From: Struthidea cinerea
Taxonomy: Eukaryota > Chordata > Aves > Passeriformes > Corcoracidae
Length of the DNA stretch: 64,000 bases
Direction of reading: 5' to 3'
NCBI GenBank assembly: GCA_013397865.1
Contig: VZTI01003262.1
Span: 1,109,260-1,173,259 of the forward strand
Positions 22,801 to 36,861 of this stretch are shown in pieces; positions within the stretch are counted from its first letter, which is position 1, and each line of letters opens with the position of its first letter. The notes under the pieces were generated by a model. It saw only the letters and a program-made list of their open reading frames with translations. It was not told the DNA's origin and did not search any database. The position numbers were made by a program, and so were the translations under genes.

Positions 22801-25800
22801 CAGAATGTCATCCACACCTCCCTGGGACATCTGCCAGTGTTCTGTGCTTACAGAGTGAGTGCCCTTCCTAAAGCCTCTGCAGTGCCTACGTGCTGGTGGC
22901 TCACCCTTTGTGCCACAAAATGGTGATGGAGGAGTGCAGAAGGAATGTTCACACAGTTCATAGGGAAGGCACCTCGACCCTTGCTGATGGGACAATACTG
23001 ATGGATTTCTGGATCAGTTTTCCCTCTTTTTGTTAGAGCCTGCAGACGACAATAAAGTCAGGGTCACATAATGTGAATTAGCTGTTAACCTGTCAGTGCC
23101 AGAAACAGAGACGTAGAGTGCAGTGCATGGGAATTGCAGGTCTGCCCTCCTGATGTGCTCAGAGCTGAGGACACTTCCAGATTTGTGCTGCTCTGAAAAC
23201 ATTTGAAATGCAGCCCAGCAGCTGCACCTCAGCCCACTATAACCACAACCACACTCTGCTCGTGGGAAGCCATTGCCTCTGATGGATTGTGCCCTGGCTT
23301 TGGATTGCACTGCAGGCTGCCCGTGGTCCTAGTCCCACTGCCTCCCCCAGCTCTCCCTGTGTGCTCTTCTTCTCCCCATTAAGAGAAGGAAAGAAGATGA
23401 TTCTTCTCTGCTTTTGTTTTAATTTTCTGTTTTTCATCCCTGCATTTTCTGACTGCATTTCTCAACATTTTGAGAGGAGTGTTTCTGAGTGGGGGTGGAA
23501 ACAAAAAATCCAGGAGTTTCATTTGAAAAAATGGAAGCCCATTGTCAGAGAGCTCTTGTATTGGAAGATATGTACTTCCTACAAAGTCTGTAGGAAAGAA
23601 TCACCCAGACTCAGTGGCTATTCCTTTGGTGGATACATCCATATGCTTCAGGGCTATGTGTCACGCAGAGTGGGGAAGAGAAGCCTTTTCCTGTCCAGTG
23701 CCTCCAAACATGCACATGAACACACGCAGTCAGACACTGCCTTTCCCTGCATCCTGAAGAGTCAGCTGGTACTTTCAGGTGTTTACGTAACGCTGTCATT
23801 GCTAGCTAATGCATTGGAAATTCTGAGCAGCAATTAAATAGCAACTAGTAAGCTGAATGCTTTATTGTGGTCATAATTCCTTTCCATTTTGCTCAGTGAC
23901 GGCGAGAATGTCTTGGCCAAAAGCCAAGTGATTGCTCAGAAGGGTGATTCTGCATTTCCACGGCACCCAGAGAGTTAAGTTTCCAGAAGAAATCCAAAAG
24001 CCAGCAATGAAGACATAAGTCTGTGAGATGCATGGCAGGAATGACTACTATAATAATGTTACATATGGACAAACGTTTTGGAAACAGTTCTTTGGCGAAG
24101 GAGTCACACTCCTCCCATCTCATAGCTATGCTACGAGCTTTTTCTTGCCTTCTATGATACTGATTTTTTATTGTTTCATACTTTGAACACTTCTTATGGA
24201 CTCCAAAAATTATGACACTTTTTTTCTTATCTCATTAGGATAAGCAAGAGGTGAAACTTGTGGAGATCCAAAGATCCATGTCCATTTGGTCCTGTTGATC
24301 TCCCCAGCATGTCCTGTGACTGAAGAAGGCGTATCTCAAGCTGTTCAGCTGTAACTAAGCTGACTAAATGAAAACAAGCGAGCTAAGGGTAGTCGGGTGT
24401 GGTGCCAACCTTTGCTCATGTGCTTTTGTTTGCAGTTGGCAGAGTCCAGGCTCAACATATTTATCTTATTCCCTGAAATCCATATCTCTCTATTTAATTG
24501 TTGTCAAAGGGAAATGGGCATGTCTTCTGGCTCCTGATTGAGTTAGGAAAAGGTAGTGGTCACCTCATATCAAATCTGATTTTTTTGCTGCAGGACTGCA
24601 GTGCTATGCAGCTCGTTATCATTGGAGTTTTAAAACACTTGTTAAAAACTTCAACAGAAGTATAACTATTAAAAAAAGACTTCTTCAATCGTATCTCAGC
24701 ATCAATCAGAATAATCCTTAAACAACAAGAACCTTTTCAAATAGATGCAGTAACATAATGCACCCATCTGTGAGGTATCACTTTTGTAAACGTTCTCAAA
24801 CCTGGGAGATTTGTCAGGGGATGAATGACCAGCTGCTAGTTTTGTATCTAACCTATACCATAGCTCCTTTGAAAAGCCCAACTAAAGTCCAACTAATTAA
24901 AATAAATTGGGGTATACAGCAGTGCTTCTATACAGACCGTGGCATTTTAAGGCTGTAAGATGAACCCATTTAGAAATCCTGTCTGTGGATAATACATACC
25001 CTCAGTATATTGAAAAGGTTAATTGCTAGGTTTCTCAAAAACATTTCTCTATTTTTCTTTGTCCTGTTGCTCACATTGCCTCCTCCATTTTCATAACTGT
25101 GGGCACGATAAAGGAATTGGTGTATCTGCAGAACACAGTTGGTAGGTCTTCATTGAAGGTAAGGCCTTGATGGTGACTTCCTAATCTGGGCAATGATCAG
25201 AGAATGAGAAGAAATCTATTTTAAGGAGGTACTCCACTCTTACTGTTGAATGTAGAGAAGGATAGTAAGAAGATGCACAATAGCATTGCATGTACTGGAA
25301 GTATGGTAAAAATCAGAAGACCTTTGGATTTGGGAAGCAGCAGTGTTTTGAAAGAAAATGTTCACCATTCACTCTCAGTACTTTAATATTTGCAAAACTC
25401 TGTAATAGAAAAGACAAATTCAAAGGTAGATTAGCTAATATAACATTGCATTCCTAGGGAGCTAGATGTGTCTGAACCTTTATTCATTCTTATAATAAAT
25501 AGGTGTACATTTGGGACTTGCTGACGTGACAAAGGCACTTCAGAGTGCAAGCAGAAAAGTTTTGCTCATCTGTATATATGTCAGGAGCAGCAAAACCCCC
25601 AACAGTGACTGAAAAGCAACTGCAATTCACTTTGAAATGCACGCCAGTCAGAGAGGATTTACACCTGAAACATTTCCTCAGAGCTGTGAGTTACGTTTCT
25701 GTTTCTGTAGAAAGACCTTTGTTTCTTCAGAGAAGTCATAATAAACTCTGTGGTACTTGAATACTTCGGCACAGGTGACGTTACAAAATTGTGGTATTGT

Positions 25801-26499
25801 TTTCAGCATAGCCAGATCTGCTGGGATGTCTCATGCCTAAAAAGCAGGCTCTAGGATATTGTTTTCCTCTGGATAGACTTTATGACTGCTGTTCTGATGT
25901 GTTAAAGTCTTACCTCTGAATTTTCCTTTACTTACACCGAAATTGAAAGATCGAGCAAGATACTTTTAGCTTCCATAATTTTTAAGAGATCGCCACCAAG
26001 TGGTAAAAGGGAATTAATAGCATGTTCCAGCTCCCGTAGGCAGCAGGTGTATGGCACTGCTCAGAAATGACGGTGCAGATCAAAATATCGCCATAATAAC
26101 ACATGCAAAGTAAATATTAAGGATCATGCAATCAAAGGTAGTTCTTATTTTAGAGTGAATTAATCAAGGAGGTAAATCATTTAAATGTAGATGACATAGC
26201 TTTCACTACCATGCTGTGCTGTAGAAGAAACAGCCCTAAGTAGGTAACTTTTTATTTGAACCACTGACATTGGTTATTATGAAGACAAGAACCACCTGAA
26301 CTGCACAACTCTGACTTATCACCGTTCAGAAAACTCAATAGAAATGATTGCATTAACACATCTACCTTTTTAGGTGGCTGGGTTTCAAGTAGCTAAGTCT
26401 CTTAAAAATTAGCATGCTATTATTTAGTCACAATCTTTCTGGCCTAATAAATGTTACTTGTAAACTCTGTGATTGCAGGGAGAACGGGATTACTCATAG
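22801..26499. other. Intergenic DNA, no gene seen
   Basis: Unique sequence. The longest + strand open frame in the intergenic part (23289-23837) begins without an ATG and shows no domain. A CTCF-like 13-mer lies at 25993-26005 (ccaccaagtggta), differing from the core at one informative base. No other feature could be supported. Confidence 0.5.
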
Positions 26500-26937
26500 G
26501 GGGTCCTGAACAACAAGCTGGACATGAGCTAGCAGTGTGCCCTTGTAGCAGGAGTCCAACAATATCCTGGCCTGCAGCATATGAGGAAAGGCTGAGGAGC
26601 TGGGACTGTTCAGCCTGGAGAAGAGCAGCCTCGGCGGGGGTTCTCACCAATGTGTACAAATATCTGAACAAAGAGTACACAGGAGATGGATCTCTTTCCA
26701 GTGTTGTCAAGTGACAAGACAGTGGGCATAAACTGAAATACAGGAGGCTCTGTCTGAACATCAGGAAACAGTTTTCATAGTATCATAGAATGGTTTGGGT
26801 TGAAAGGGACCTGTAAAGATCATCCAGACCAACCATCACTGTGAGGATGACCTGCACTGGCACAGGCTGCTCAAAGAGGTTGTGGAGTCACCATTCCTGG
26901 AGGCATTCAAAAGTCACTGGGGCACTAGCTCTGCTTC
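26500..26937 (+). mobile_element. CR1 LINE fragment carrying a nested insertion
   Basis: It starts with 'gggtcctgaacaacaagctggacatgagctagcagtgtgcccttg', the CR1 block for the L-x-x-S-Q-Q-C-A-L stretch. It then jumps to 'gaggaaaggctgaggagctgggactgttcagcctggagaagag', which implies an internal deletion of roughly 200 bases. 'ctgtctgaacatcaggaaacagtttt' is interrupted by an opposite-strand CR1 tail at 26776-26836, after which the host resumes with 'cactgtgagga' and 'ggcacaggctgctcaaagaggttgtggagtcacc'. The element fades near 26937. Confidence 0.85.
26776..26836 (-). mobile_element. Short CR1 3' end inserted in another CR1
   Basis: Read on the minus strand this is the terminal part of a CR1, ending in the tandem repeat CTATGATACTATG. 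On the + strand it appears as 'catagtatcatagaatggtttgggttgaaagggacct'. Both flanks are contiguous CR1 sequence in the opposite orientation, so this is a later insertion of about 60 bases. No clear target-site duplication can be seen. Confidence 0.85.
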
Positions 26938-29900
26938 CATTTACCTCACCAAGTTCACCAAAAAGTATTGCTTAAAAGTGAAGTTCTTGATTCACAAAAG
27001 GAAACTGTTGACTTGGAAGTTCTGAAAGAAGGGAGAAAGGGAACTTCATGTGCTACATCTACATAGTGGTCAATGTGTTTAGTCCACTAAATATAACTTT
27101 GCAATTACTTTACCTATTCTTGTTTGCTTGCCTTTTCAAAAGTATTTTCTGCATTCTATAACAGAAGTCAGAAAAACACACAAAATAATTGCCATCATTG
27201 ATTCTCCTGCAAAACCAACACATTTTTACATCACTTTGAGAGATCTTAATTCTTGGGATCACAACCAGCAATTTTTTTTAAAGTAAAGTCATCTTTAAAT
27301 AGTATTTTCAGACCACCTTCATTTTGTGTTCCATAGTACTGTTGGAGGGCTCTACAATAATAAGGCTTTCTGTGGTTCCACATTATTTGCCATTTATGAA
27401 AGCCAGCTATGCAGAAGGAAAACGTGGTCTTCAGGAAATGTGTCTTTAGGTGCAGCTACAGAATCTGCAATCAGAGGTGGCCAGTTCCTGGTCCATGGAG
27501 TTCCCCTCCCATGTTCCTGGACTTCGTGAGAAGCCATTTCATCCAGAACTTCTGCAGGCTGTGTTCTGCCACCTAACAAAAGCAAGGCCATTTAGGATCC
27601 TGTCCTTTGTGAAATTTAGTGCTTACATGATCATTAATCCTCTCCTGCACATCCCGGGTTTTTTAAATAGCACTCACAATGTGGGGGACAAGTGTCTAGT
27701 TCCACATGATTTACTTTTTTTTTTTTTAAAAAGCTAAAGAGTGACTTCTTTCTGGGCTCTTAAACAAAGAAAGTCTTCTATGTCTCCAGTGATCCATGAA
27801 CCATCACGAAATGTTTGTGTTGGTGATTCAGTGCACTGTAACCAACCACATCACCAAATGCAACCAGCTCCAAAGACATAAAAACACACACATACACAAG
27901 ACAACTTTTCACTTATTCTCTGGATAAGGAGCCTCCTGCCAACCATATTATACTCTGTCTTGAGCCAGTGATCCAACACAGACAACCTTGTCTTGGGAAC
28001 CTTGGCTTGTGTTTCATCAAACCACAGATACTGCTAACAGGCTCCCTGTTGAGCAGCAAGGACCAAGTGCCTCTCAGGAGCAGACCCAAAGGAAATTTTG
28101 CTTAAAGATTGCTGCTTTTTAAAATAAGTTTATCTTCCAAGACCAACTGCATGCTTAAGTGCAACTTGTAGCAGTGGCATTGAAAGTCAAGTCTGAAAAC
28201 AAGCTCCAGATCCAGTCACTCTGTGGATATCAGAGGAGACTGCGCTCAGGATGTGGCCGCTGTGTCACAGTAACAGTGTTACACCATGTACAATTCATGT
28301 CCTGAAAACACTGTGGCAGAACTCAAATACCCGATGCTTTCTCATGCATGTAGTTATGCAAACATCACTCAGGATTGGAATATGTGCATAAAACCATGTA
28401 GCTAGGTATGTGTTTGTTTAAAAGCTGGCAGGAATGCCAGACCTATATTTTCCTGCTTCCTGTTGATTAAAGGAACAGGGTGCAGTCGAAATTTGTTGTG
28501 TAGTGAGCAGCATGGAGTCCTAAAGAGTGTGGGAGATGAAGGCTCCATCACTCACAGGAGCCCCATCCTCACTTTGTGAATACAAAACTGTGAGGATTAG
28601 ATTGGATTTTGACAATGAATACTGGTTGAGAAAAAATTCTAAATTCAAGGGACTAGGTCAGCCTTGTTTTAGTAGGATGGTGGTTAGCATGTTAATTATA
28701 TTTGGTTTTAAGCGGATACAGCTTAAACAGTACAAATACTAGAGGTTAACTGGGCAACAGCAGGGAATAAAGATGCAAACCACCTCAATACCAGTGTGTT
28801 ATCTGTCCTCTACTCACGTAGCTGTTCCTGGATTAAAATGCCTGATTTATGCACCTTGTAATAATTACATCTCCAAATTGATCACACAATTGCAATCCCT
28901 TGATTAGTGTAAAGCTTTACTTGGTGAAGGTACATTCAAAGTTAATGTCCCAGTCTGCTCTGTGGACAGCTTTTACATGAAAGGTGCTGATGCCGGCTGC
29001 CCGGGATGTGGTGGTGTCTAATCATATTTACTAGGCCATCTTCTCAGTCATAGCAAGGTCTCACACGCAATTTCTTTTTTGCGATGGAAGGCTGTGTGCA
29101 GGCTGCTGCCTTGACTGATACATTGAGGAATGAACCTCAGACCTTGGGGGAAACAAACCTCAAGGATCTATGTGCAGCTATAGTTTGAGCTGAGGATCCT
29201 AGCTGTGAGCTGTAAAACGCCTCTGTGCATCAGCACAGACGGGATCTGTATCACACACCATAAGGGGTTTGCACCTCAGTTCAGCCGAGTCCGACTAACT
29301 CAAGCGGATGAAATTTGGCCAGGGGCTGAACAATGAACTGCTGTGTTTAAACTCCTACTGGTTTAATGAATAAATAGCTATGAACACCACTATCAAAATG
29401 GTCTCTTACTCTCTTTGCCTTTATTTTCTTTATCCTACAGTGATGGCAGTAGGAACAGTGTCAGTTTGTGACTTGTAACCTCTGTGATGTGACAAGGTTA
29501 TTAATCCTTTTGTCAGTTTAAGCCACGTTGAGAGACTGAAGCAGAAAACGAGGATCAGCTTTCTTTAGCAGCACCCTCCTGTGTTTGGGTGTGTGTATAC
29601 TTTGCTACAGCAGTGACAATTCTATTTATGTCAAACCGAACCCTTTTCCTTCTTACATATTCATATGCATTAATGAAATTTTAGCGCGTTTTGTGTAGAT
29701 TTTGTTTCTCTGTTGCGATGCAAATAGTCACCATTTTGGCAACTGTCTCAGAATGTAGGGATTTGCTCAAGGGTCTAAGGCAATGTTTGGTTTTTCGCTG
29801 CGTGACTCCCTTGATTATAATGTGTTTATACAATTTCATCAATGTTAAAGTAATGAAATAGTGAAGTAGGCCAACTGTCTTCTCTTCACAGACCCAATGC

Positions 29901-30020
29901 TGCAATGAACAATCTGTTGAAGACGTAAAAACTCTTACAGAAAGTAATAACCTGACTGCACACATTCAGGGCAGATTTTGTAGGTGTCCCATGATTACCC
30001 TAATCCCTTTTGAACATGTG
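26938..30020. other. Intergenic DNA, no gene seen
   Basis: Unique AT-leaning sequence with a T-run around 27712-27727. No coding exon, RNA gene or named repeat is supported. Confidence 0.5.
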
Positions 30021-30035
30021 GCAGCCTCCTGGTGG
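30021..30035 (-). promoter_or_regulatory. CTCF-like motif
   Basis: The + strand reads GCAGCCTCCTGGTGG; the complement CCACCAGGAGGCTGC resembles the CTCF core CCASYAGRKGGCRS with one mismatch. Motif match only; such matches arise by chance and binding is unproven. Confidence 0.3.
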
Positions 30036-33000
30036 CTTGGCAGGATGATTTTGCTGCACCCAGTTTCACTGGTCTTTGACAGGTGGTCTTGTTCTTTATT
30101 TTGGAGGAGGTTACTAAATATCTGCTGCATTTCATTACATAATTGATATGGGAAGAATATTCCTGGAGTTATTAGCTGCAGCGAAGACCCTGAGAGGCAA
30201 AAATTCGAACCACATTTGGCCCGTATTTAACTCACTTTTGGAAAGAAGGTTGAGTTTGGGCATTATTGATTTTTGAATGTTGGGGTTGCTTTAGTTCCAC
30301 TTTTGTGTGTTAGTAGGGCTGAAAATATGGATAAGACAACCTTTGTTCAAAAGCAGTTCTGTTAACTTGTTTCTGACGTGTTACGTTTCATGACATGAGA
30401 ACAGAGCACTCGCAAATGAGTTCTTCCCACAGGCCCACCCTGCACTGGCTGCTCCCCCAAGGCAGGCCTCACTCCAGCTCCTGGCTCCCCAGGGTGCAGC
30501 TGCTAAGCCACAATTGCCTGCTCCTAAATTGATTTCAAATCTTATTTTTCCCAGGAACCAAATTCATTCCCAGCCTTGCTCAGCCACAGAGCACAAGCTG
30601 ACACAAGATTTATGACTAGCCTTATTTTATTAAGGTGGGATAACAAACAGGAATGGTTTACTGTCAATCAAGCAGTTATCAGTTGTCCATCTCCCGGAAT
30701 TCCATAACCCTCAAGCTGCAAGTGTCTTCTGTATACATTTATTTAGCTTCTTATATCTTGCAGCATACTGTTGGGTATTCTCTTTTACCATTCCCTTTCT
30801 AAGTGGTTGCATACTTTCCCCAAGCCCTAAGGAGGCACACAAACTCCAAGCCTCAGCAATGACAGGTACTCAGGTCAGACTGTTTCTTTTAAGGCTGTAG
30901 ATGGGCTTGTCCCGGTTCCTGGATGGACTACAGACATTCTGCTCATTTGTCTGGTATTTGAGCCCTTAGCAGTCACACTCTTCTCTTTACTTCAGCTGCT
31001 CAATTGTAATAATTAGACTTGCAGCTTTCCCGGCCCCTGTTGCATTGCATTAACCTCTGCCTGGCTGCAGTCTGCAGCTCCAGCATTTGCAACACAAATG
31101 CACCTGACGAGGGGCCTGCGGCCCTGGCAGTGCCTGCCAGAGTTGCCCCACAACCATAGTAAGACTGCACCAAGGTCACCGCCCACGCAGCAGCTGCAGA
31201 CCCCAGTCCTGCATCTGTCGTCCCCTTGGGTGCACCCATTACACTTCTCTCTTCATCCATCACACTTCTCTCTTCATCCATCACTTTTGATCAGACCTTT
31301 GGAGTCTCGTGCATCAGCGGTCAGGTGAGTGGTCTGTTATACAGCAGCCATTTGTTTAGAAAGGGATTCTCTGCCTTTGTGTACATTCTTGTTTGCACCC
31401 ACTTCTTTCTCTCCTCTGTACTGAAAATCTTCCTCTATTATGACCTCCAGCCTGTAAGGTTTAGTGCAGACTTCCATGTAAGAGCAAAGTATGATAAGGT
31501 ATCTGCAGCAACAGCCAATTAAAGTGAAGTAAAAAAGGGAATGATTTTAAAGGTTAAATGTATAGCAGGAGGTGATTTAATTACTCACAGGGTAGGGGGA
31601 TAGAGAGCCCAAATAGACAAATCAGTGCAGCTGGAATAATGACACCCAGCAGCCTCCCAGGAAAGTACATAGGAGAGATAAGTCTGTCATGAAAGAGGCT
31701 TAAGATAACTCACATTATATCGCATTTGCTGTTGCCTAAGCCTGAACACAGGACAGTTGCCATGGCTTAGCTGATGTGCAGTAACTTCTTGAGCTCTCAT
31801 ACCACAGTCACATGTGTGAGCCCTAAGATTGCAGAAATACACACTAGATCAGATTGGCAGAGCTCCCTAGAAACACACAGAACTTTAAACAGGACAAGAA
31901 AACAGAAATTGATTCAGGAAGAGAGAAAAAACCACTCCCTTCAGGATTTTTTTTGTAGACTCAGTTCAAATTCCTCCAACACCTTAACCCTGCAGTAGTG
32001 TGACATATAAGAAAGGAACCACTACAAGAAGAGTGAAAGTCAATGATGTGAAAGTGTGTTGTTCTTAACATAATGTAAAACTAAACATAATTTCAGTTGT
32101 GTGCTGAACTAACTGTGTGAAAAGCAGAGTGGGGAAATGGGTGTTTTGGTGAGAATCAAAAATAAATCTATGCTTTGGGAACCAAGAACAACATCCAGGG
32201 TTATTGACAGAGTCATGGAAACAACACTTTTTCTCAGTCTTTCCTGCAGAAATCATTCATAGAGTTCAAATGTCCTTTAGGTCAGAGGGCAAGGAATGGT
32301 GCAGCTCAAGGCACTTGTGTGCGTCTTCCAGGATCAGCTCTGATGACCAGAGTTAAACAAAGTTGAGAGTTTCAAGAGCAGAAGCTCAAACACTCCCTAA
32401 ATCAATGACCAAGACACTCTCCTACAACATCAGACCTAAATATAATTTCTTGCTCCAAGTCAGGCAAGGAAGGGATCTGAATATCATCTTCCTTTACCCT
32501 GAGAGCTGTATGTGGATTTAGGTCAACTGTAAGCAGCAGAGACAACAAGAGCTACACTACAGGCAGCAGATATCTATGGTCCTGCTTCTCATTTTGTCAG
32601 AGCTGGGGCCCGAAAACCTAGTCAGGGCTGTTGGTTAGGGCAGGGAATGGGCCATTTCAGAATAAGCAGCTGTCATCCTCACCCCTTCCTCTGGCAGCAG
32701 CAAGTCTGGCTCTCCTGAACTGTCCTCCCCACTTTTATCATAGTCCTGTCCTTCCCCTTCCTCCCTTCCTGTGGTAGAATGAACCCAGAACTTATTTCCA
32801 GGCAAGAAAATTCATTTTTTCTGATCCTGCTGAGATGCCTTAAGCTGAGTCTGGTGTAAGCACAACACTTTTGCCTAATAAATCTCATTTTATTCAAAAC
32901 TATATATACAAAAACTCACGAAGAAATGTACCATCCTGCAGAAAAAGAAAAGTTTTGTTTAACTGTCGAAATATTTACAAACTATAAAATAAAAAAGTAA

Positions 33001-33527
33001 AGTTTTCCATTCCAATAAAAAGGATTTTTCTGTGTTTTCTTCAAAGAACAAACTAAAAATTGGAAAATCTTAGAAAGGTGTGAAATAAAGGGGCAATCTG
33101 TTATAAATTAGAATGAAAGAGACGTAGATGATCTCAAAGATGAGTAGAGAAAAAAGATCCATGAAATAGAGATCACTAAGTACATTAAAAGCAGTAGCTG
33201 AGGTAGAATCCACTTTGTGTGAAACCTCTGATTTCAGCAAAATCTGCATCAAAATCCCTCCCTTTTTACTGAGCCCTCCAAAAACCGCCCCCCAGCTGGA
33301 GAAAAGGGTGGTATGCAATACACTGGAGAGTCCTAGAAGGCAAAGAAAAGGCAGAAATTAGCTCTTAAGACAAAGTGGTTGCCTGCTGGGTAAAAAGAAT
33401 ATGGCATAACCGAGGAAGACATGGTGACCTTGTTGCCTGGAAACATTTAAAATGTGCTTTGTTAGTGACTTTCCAGTTGGCTGGGATAGACTTGGCAGTG
33501 CAGTACAAGCCAGAGGTGTTGGCTGAT
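30036..33527. other. Intergenic DNA, no gene seen
   Basis: Unique sequence with locally higher GC at 30.4-30.6 and 31.0-31.3 kb. It holds the short tandem repeat at 31235-31286. No gene structure was recognised. Confidence 0.5.
31235..31286. repeat. Short tandem duplication, 22-bp unit
   Basis: The unit acacttctctcttcatccatc occurs twice back to back with a partial further copy on the 3' side. It is a simple local duplication without any evident function. Confidence 0.85.
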
Positions 33528-33750
33528 TGCGAGCAACTTGCCGGCGGCTCATTTTCCGCGGGGTCATTCTGCCCTTTGTGTCGAGACTAATTCGGCTGGT
33601 GAAATGTTCTGCAGCACGTTTGCTGCTCCAGAGCACCTGCGGTGTTTAGCACCTGCCCTGCTGCAGAGTCTTCTAGAGGGAAAGGGAACTGTGAGCTACC
33701 TGAGCGGCTTTAGGGGAAGGCTCTCCCATTCCACAGCCCTCTCGTGCTGA
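33528..33750. other. Small CpG-enriched patch
   Basis: In otherwise CpG-poor intergenic DNA, roughly ten CpG dinucleotides fall within about 220 bases, including GCCGGCGG and CCGCGGGG near 33540-33562. It could be an enhancer or a minor promoter. No exon structure is recognised. Confidence 0.4.
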
Positions 33751-36700
33751 ACACCAGAATAATCAGCCTGATTAGTGCTGAGCTGCTCCTCTGCACACTG
33801 TCTTTGCTAACCTTGGAAATTCAATTAGAAATTATTTCATCTGGGCTGGTTCTGTTTATTCATTTAGCTTTTGAGCTGAAGTACATGCCATGCTTATGAG
33901 ATGAGTCGATTGGGCAGTTCTGGATACTGCAACACTTTCTAAGGGAACAAATATTCTTGTATTCTTTTACTGTTGTAATATCGAGGATCCCCAGACAGTT
34001 TTCTCTGATCCTACCATAAACATCACGCTCCAGCCTCAGAATGAAAGTGTGATCTCTGCCTTGGTACATTTCATGTTCCGGTATTTTCTAAGAATGTGTT
34101 CATCTTTGACCCATTTTACCTCATGTTCAGGTAAATATTCTTTACTTATGAGAGTTTATCTGAGGATGAACATAGTGACTTGATAAATATATGATTAAAA
34201 CCAAATGACAAAGCACAATAATAGCACTAAATAAAAGGGGGTTCAACGGCAAGTTTCTGACAGAGAAAGCGGAAAAAAGACCTTTCCCCAAATTCTGTTC
34301 ATAGGTTTTCCACTTGTGGGACTTCTGCATTTTTATAAATTACCATCTCCTCTGCAAAAGACTATTAACCTTGTTTTCCCTAGGGAGTGATGAAATTTGT
34401 GGTGTTACTCGTGTTGCCTTCTACTGAGAAGCACCAATGCTTGTGGTTATTTGGGCTAGGTTTACCACAGGTGGAGAAATCAGAGAATGAGAGCTGGGTT
34501 ATATTCTTGGTGTTTTTTCACCTCAAACCAGATGGTGGCAAACCTTGCAACAGCACTTTTCACATGTCAAAGAAGGTGAGGCATCCTTGTCTACATCAAT
34601 AAGAACTGCAGTGGGTCTGTCTCAAACTCACACAAACTCGAAGGAATCCTGCTTTGCCCTTCCATCCTTTAGCATCATTCACTTCACAAACCAGACAAAA
34701 CTCACAATTTTATTTTCGTCTCAGTATCTTGAACAGATGAGTTGGCAATTAAGCCTTTTCTATGCCCTACAGGGGAAGTGGATGCAAACAGGAAGATGAA
34801 AAAGACTGTTTTTGACACACTGTGCCTTTTGTAACTTGCAGGACAGTTACTGCAGGCAGTTGAACTATTTCTCCGGAGAGTTTTAGCTCAGATGCTTTTA
34901 CATCTGGCTTTTAATGCAGAATTCATTAGCACTTTAAGTCGTAATAATGGAAAGTGCATTGAGATCCTGAAACAAAAACAGTTGTTATTACAAAGTATTA
35001 AACATTGAGTAAAAGAAGCAGCTCCTCAGTGGCACGTAACAGTTACAGCTTTTATCCCACAAATCACTTAAAGCCACTTATAACTACTATTATTAGGCAT
35101 AAAAGCCCACTTGGGTTTTATGAATGCTGGAGAACTGAGACAAAAAGATTGCTTCAAAGAGAACAGTGTCTTGATCATCATGAGTCTTTTGGCCCCTGTT
35201 CGGACATGGTCATAAGAAAAATGGAGATTATATCAGTCCAATTGCATAGGAAAAAGATGTCTGAAGATTTAAATACAATGTATCTACAAAGATTTTATTT
35301 TAATTAGAACATAGCAGAATAACAGCAGCAACCTGCAGTGATATCATCAAATCAAGGCGGTTTCTATGGGAACACCACCAACTCCCAGAAATTATCGTGT
35401 CAGTTTTCCATAAATAGAAAAAAAATAAAAAGGGAGAAAAAAAGAAAAAAAGAGAAAGGAAAGAGGAAAAAAAATATTACAGAAGAAAGAGAATGAAGAG
35501 AGTTCAGCCTTTTGATACTTATTGCCAGTAAGTTGTCAAGTTTTATTCTAAAAAAAGTAGCAAGATAAAAACATCAGTTGCGCTGCTCCTGCCACCCATT
35601 TGATGCCACCTTTTCTGAAGACTTTCTGAAGTGTTTCATGGAAAGAAAACACATGCAATGCATTGTTCTATACTGATCTCCCTGCTGCCTGCATTTTCTA
35701 CAGTATGAGTGAGCCCAAGGTTGGTGTGGGAGAGAGAAATACTTTTGATCGTAGATACTTGCCGTATTTCCTCATTTCCATTTTTCTGCTAGCTCTGTAA
35801 TTTGAATGTCTGGCCTGAAAGGGATACAACTACAGAGAAAGAAAGTAAGCGATGAACACACAAACAGAAATTATTATTTCCCTCCATATGCTTATCTGAT
35901 TGTCTCCCTTTCCCAGCAATCTTCTTTCCAATAGCTACCTCCATCCTGGTGCCTTCATTAACCACATAAACAAAGGGAAACCACTCAAGTTCCTCCCAGG
36001 AGTACCTAGAGAAGTCCTATCCCTTTGAGACTCCAGTCCAGCAGCATTTCTGCACTCTGACGCTCAGCGAGCTTTTTCTCTGGCTCTCCTCACCACTGAC
36101 ACAGACTCCTTCTGTGGAGGTAGTGCCCTTCCAAAGAGCAGCCCAGGCCAGGAGGAACAGATTCCTAGCACTGTATTCCCAGCTGTGAAGCTCTCTTGCT
36201 TATGGTTTGTGACTACTCTTTTTTCCCAGTTGCAAGATATCTGTTCTATTCTCAATGATTCTCATTAATTTCTCCCTCTCCAGCCATTCCTCCTGCAATT
36301 ATCCATTATAATATTTTTGTGTCTTGCCCTGTTGTTGTTATTAATATTTCCTGAATGCCACACCATAACCTGTATTTGCTTTATATGAGAAGAAATCCTT
36401 CACTGAGAAGTAGCCCATGATGATAAGTTATTATTGAATTTTACCTCATTGAATGACTGAAATAAAAACATCACTTTGAGCAAAATGAGACAGTGGTAGT
36501 AACTGCTGCTGAGAATACTGACAGTGAATTTGATGATAGTCCTTCAAGTGCAACCTTTCCCCCTTAATAACTTGATTGAAACTCCTATCTGCATACAGCG
36601 CAGCAGAGGGCACTCCCTCCTTCAGATCCCCACGATGAGTCTAAAGTACTGTAAGTGGGCTGGGAGAGGTAGAAACGACATTTCAAAGAGAAAAATGCTT

Positions 36701-36861
36701 TTAAACATATATTTAAAGGTTGATTCCACCACTTGTAAAGAATTGTGTTGTTCCTACAGGTATTACATGAATATTTTTCATCTGCAGCAGAACATAAAAT
36801 TGCAGATTTTGTTGTTAAGTGCCGGAATGCTGAACAGGCATTTACTAACATTTTATTTACT
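33751..36861. other. Intergenic DNA, no gene seen
   Basis: Unique AT-leaning sequence. It includes a purine-only stretch of A runs with interspersed G at 35419-35480. No gene was recognised. Confidence 0.5.
35419..35480. repeat. Purine-rich A/G low-complexity tract
   Basis: About 60 bases are nearly all A and G, apart from occasional T, in the pattern A(3-8)G(1-3). Confidence 0.8.

Noticed and set aside
23289..23837. 182-codon open frame, the longest in intergenic DNA
   Set aside because: It begins at GTG without ATG, has no domain or repeated hydrophobic pattern suggesting a real protein, and lacks a credible exon context. It is compatible with chance in 64 kb.
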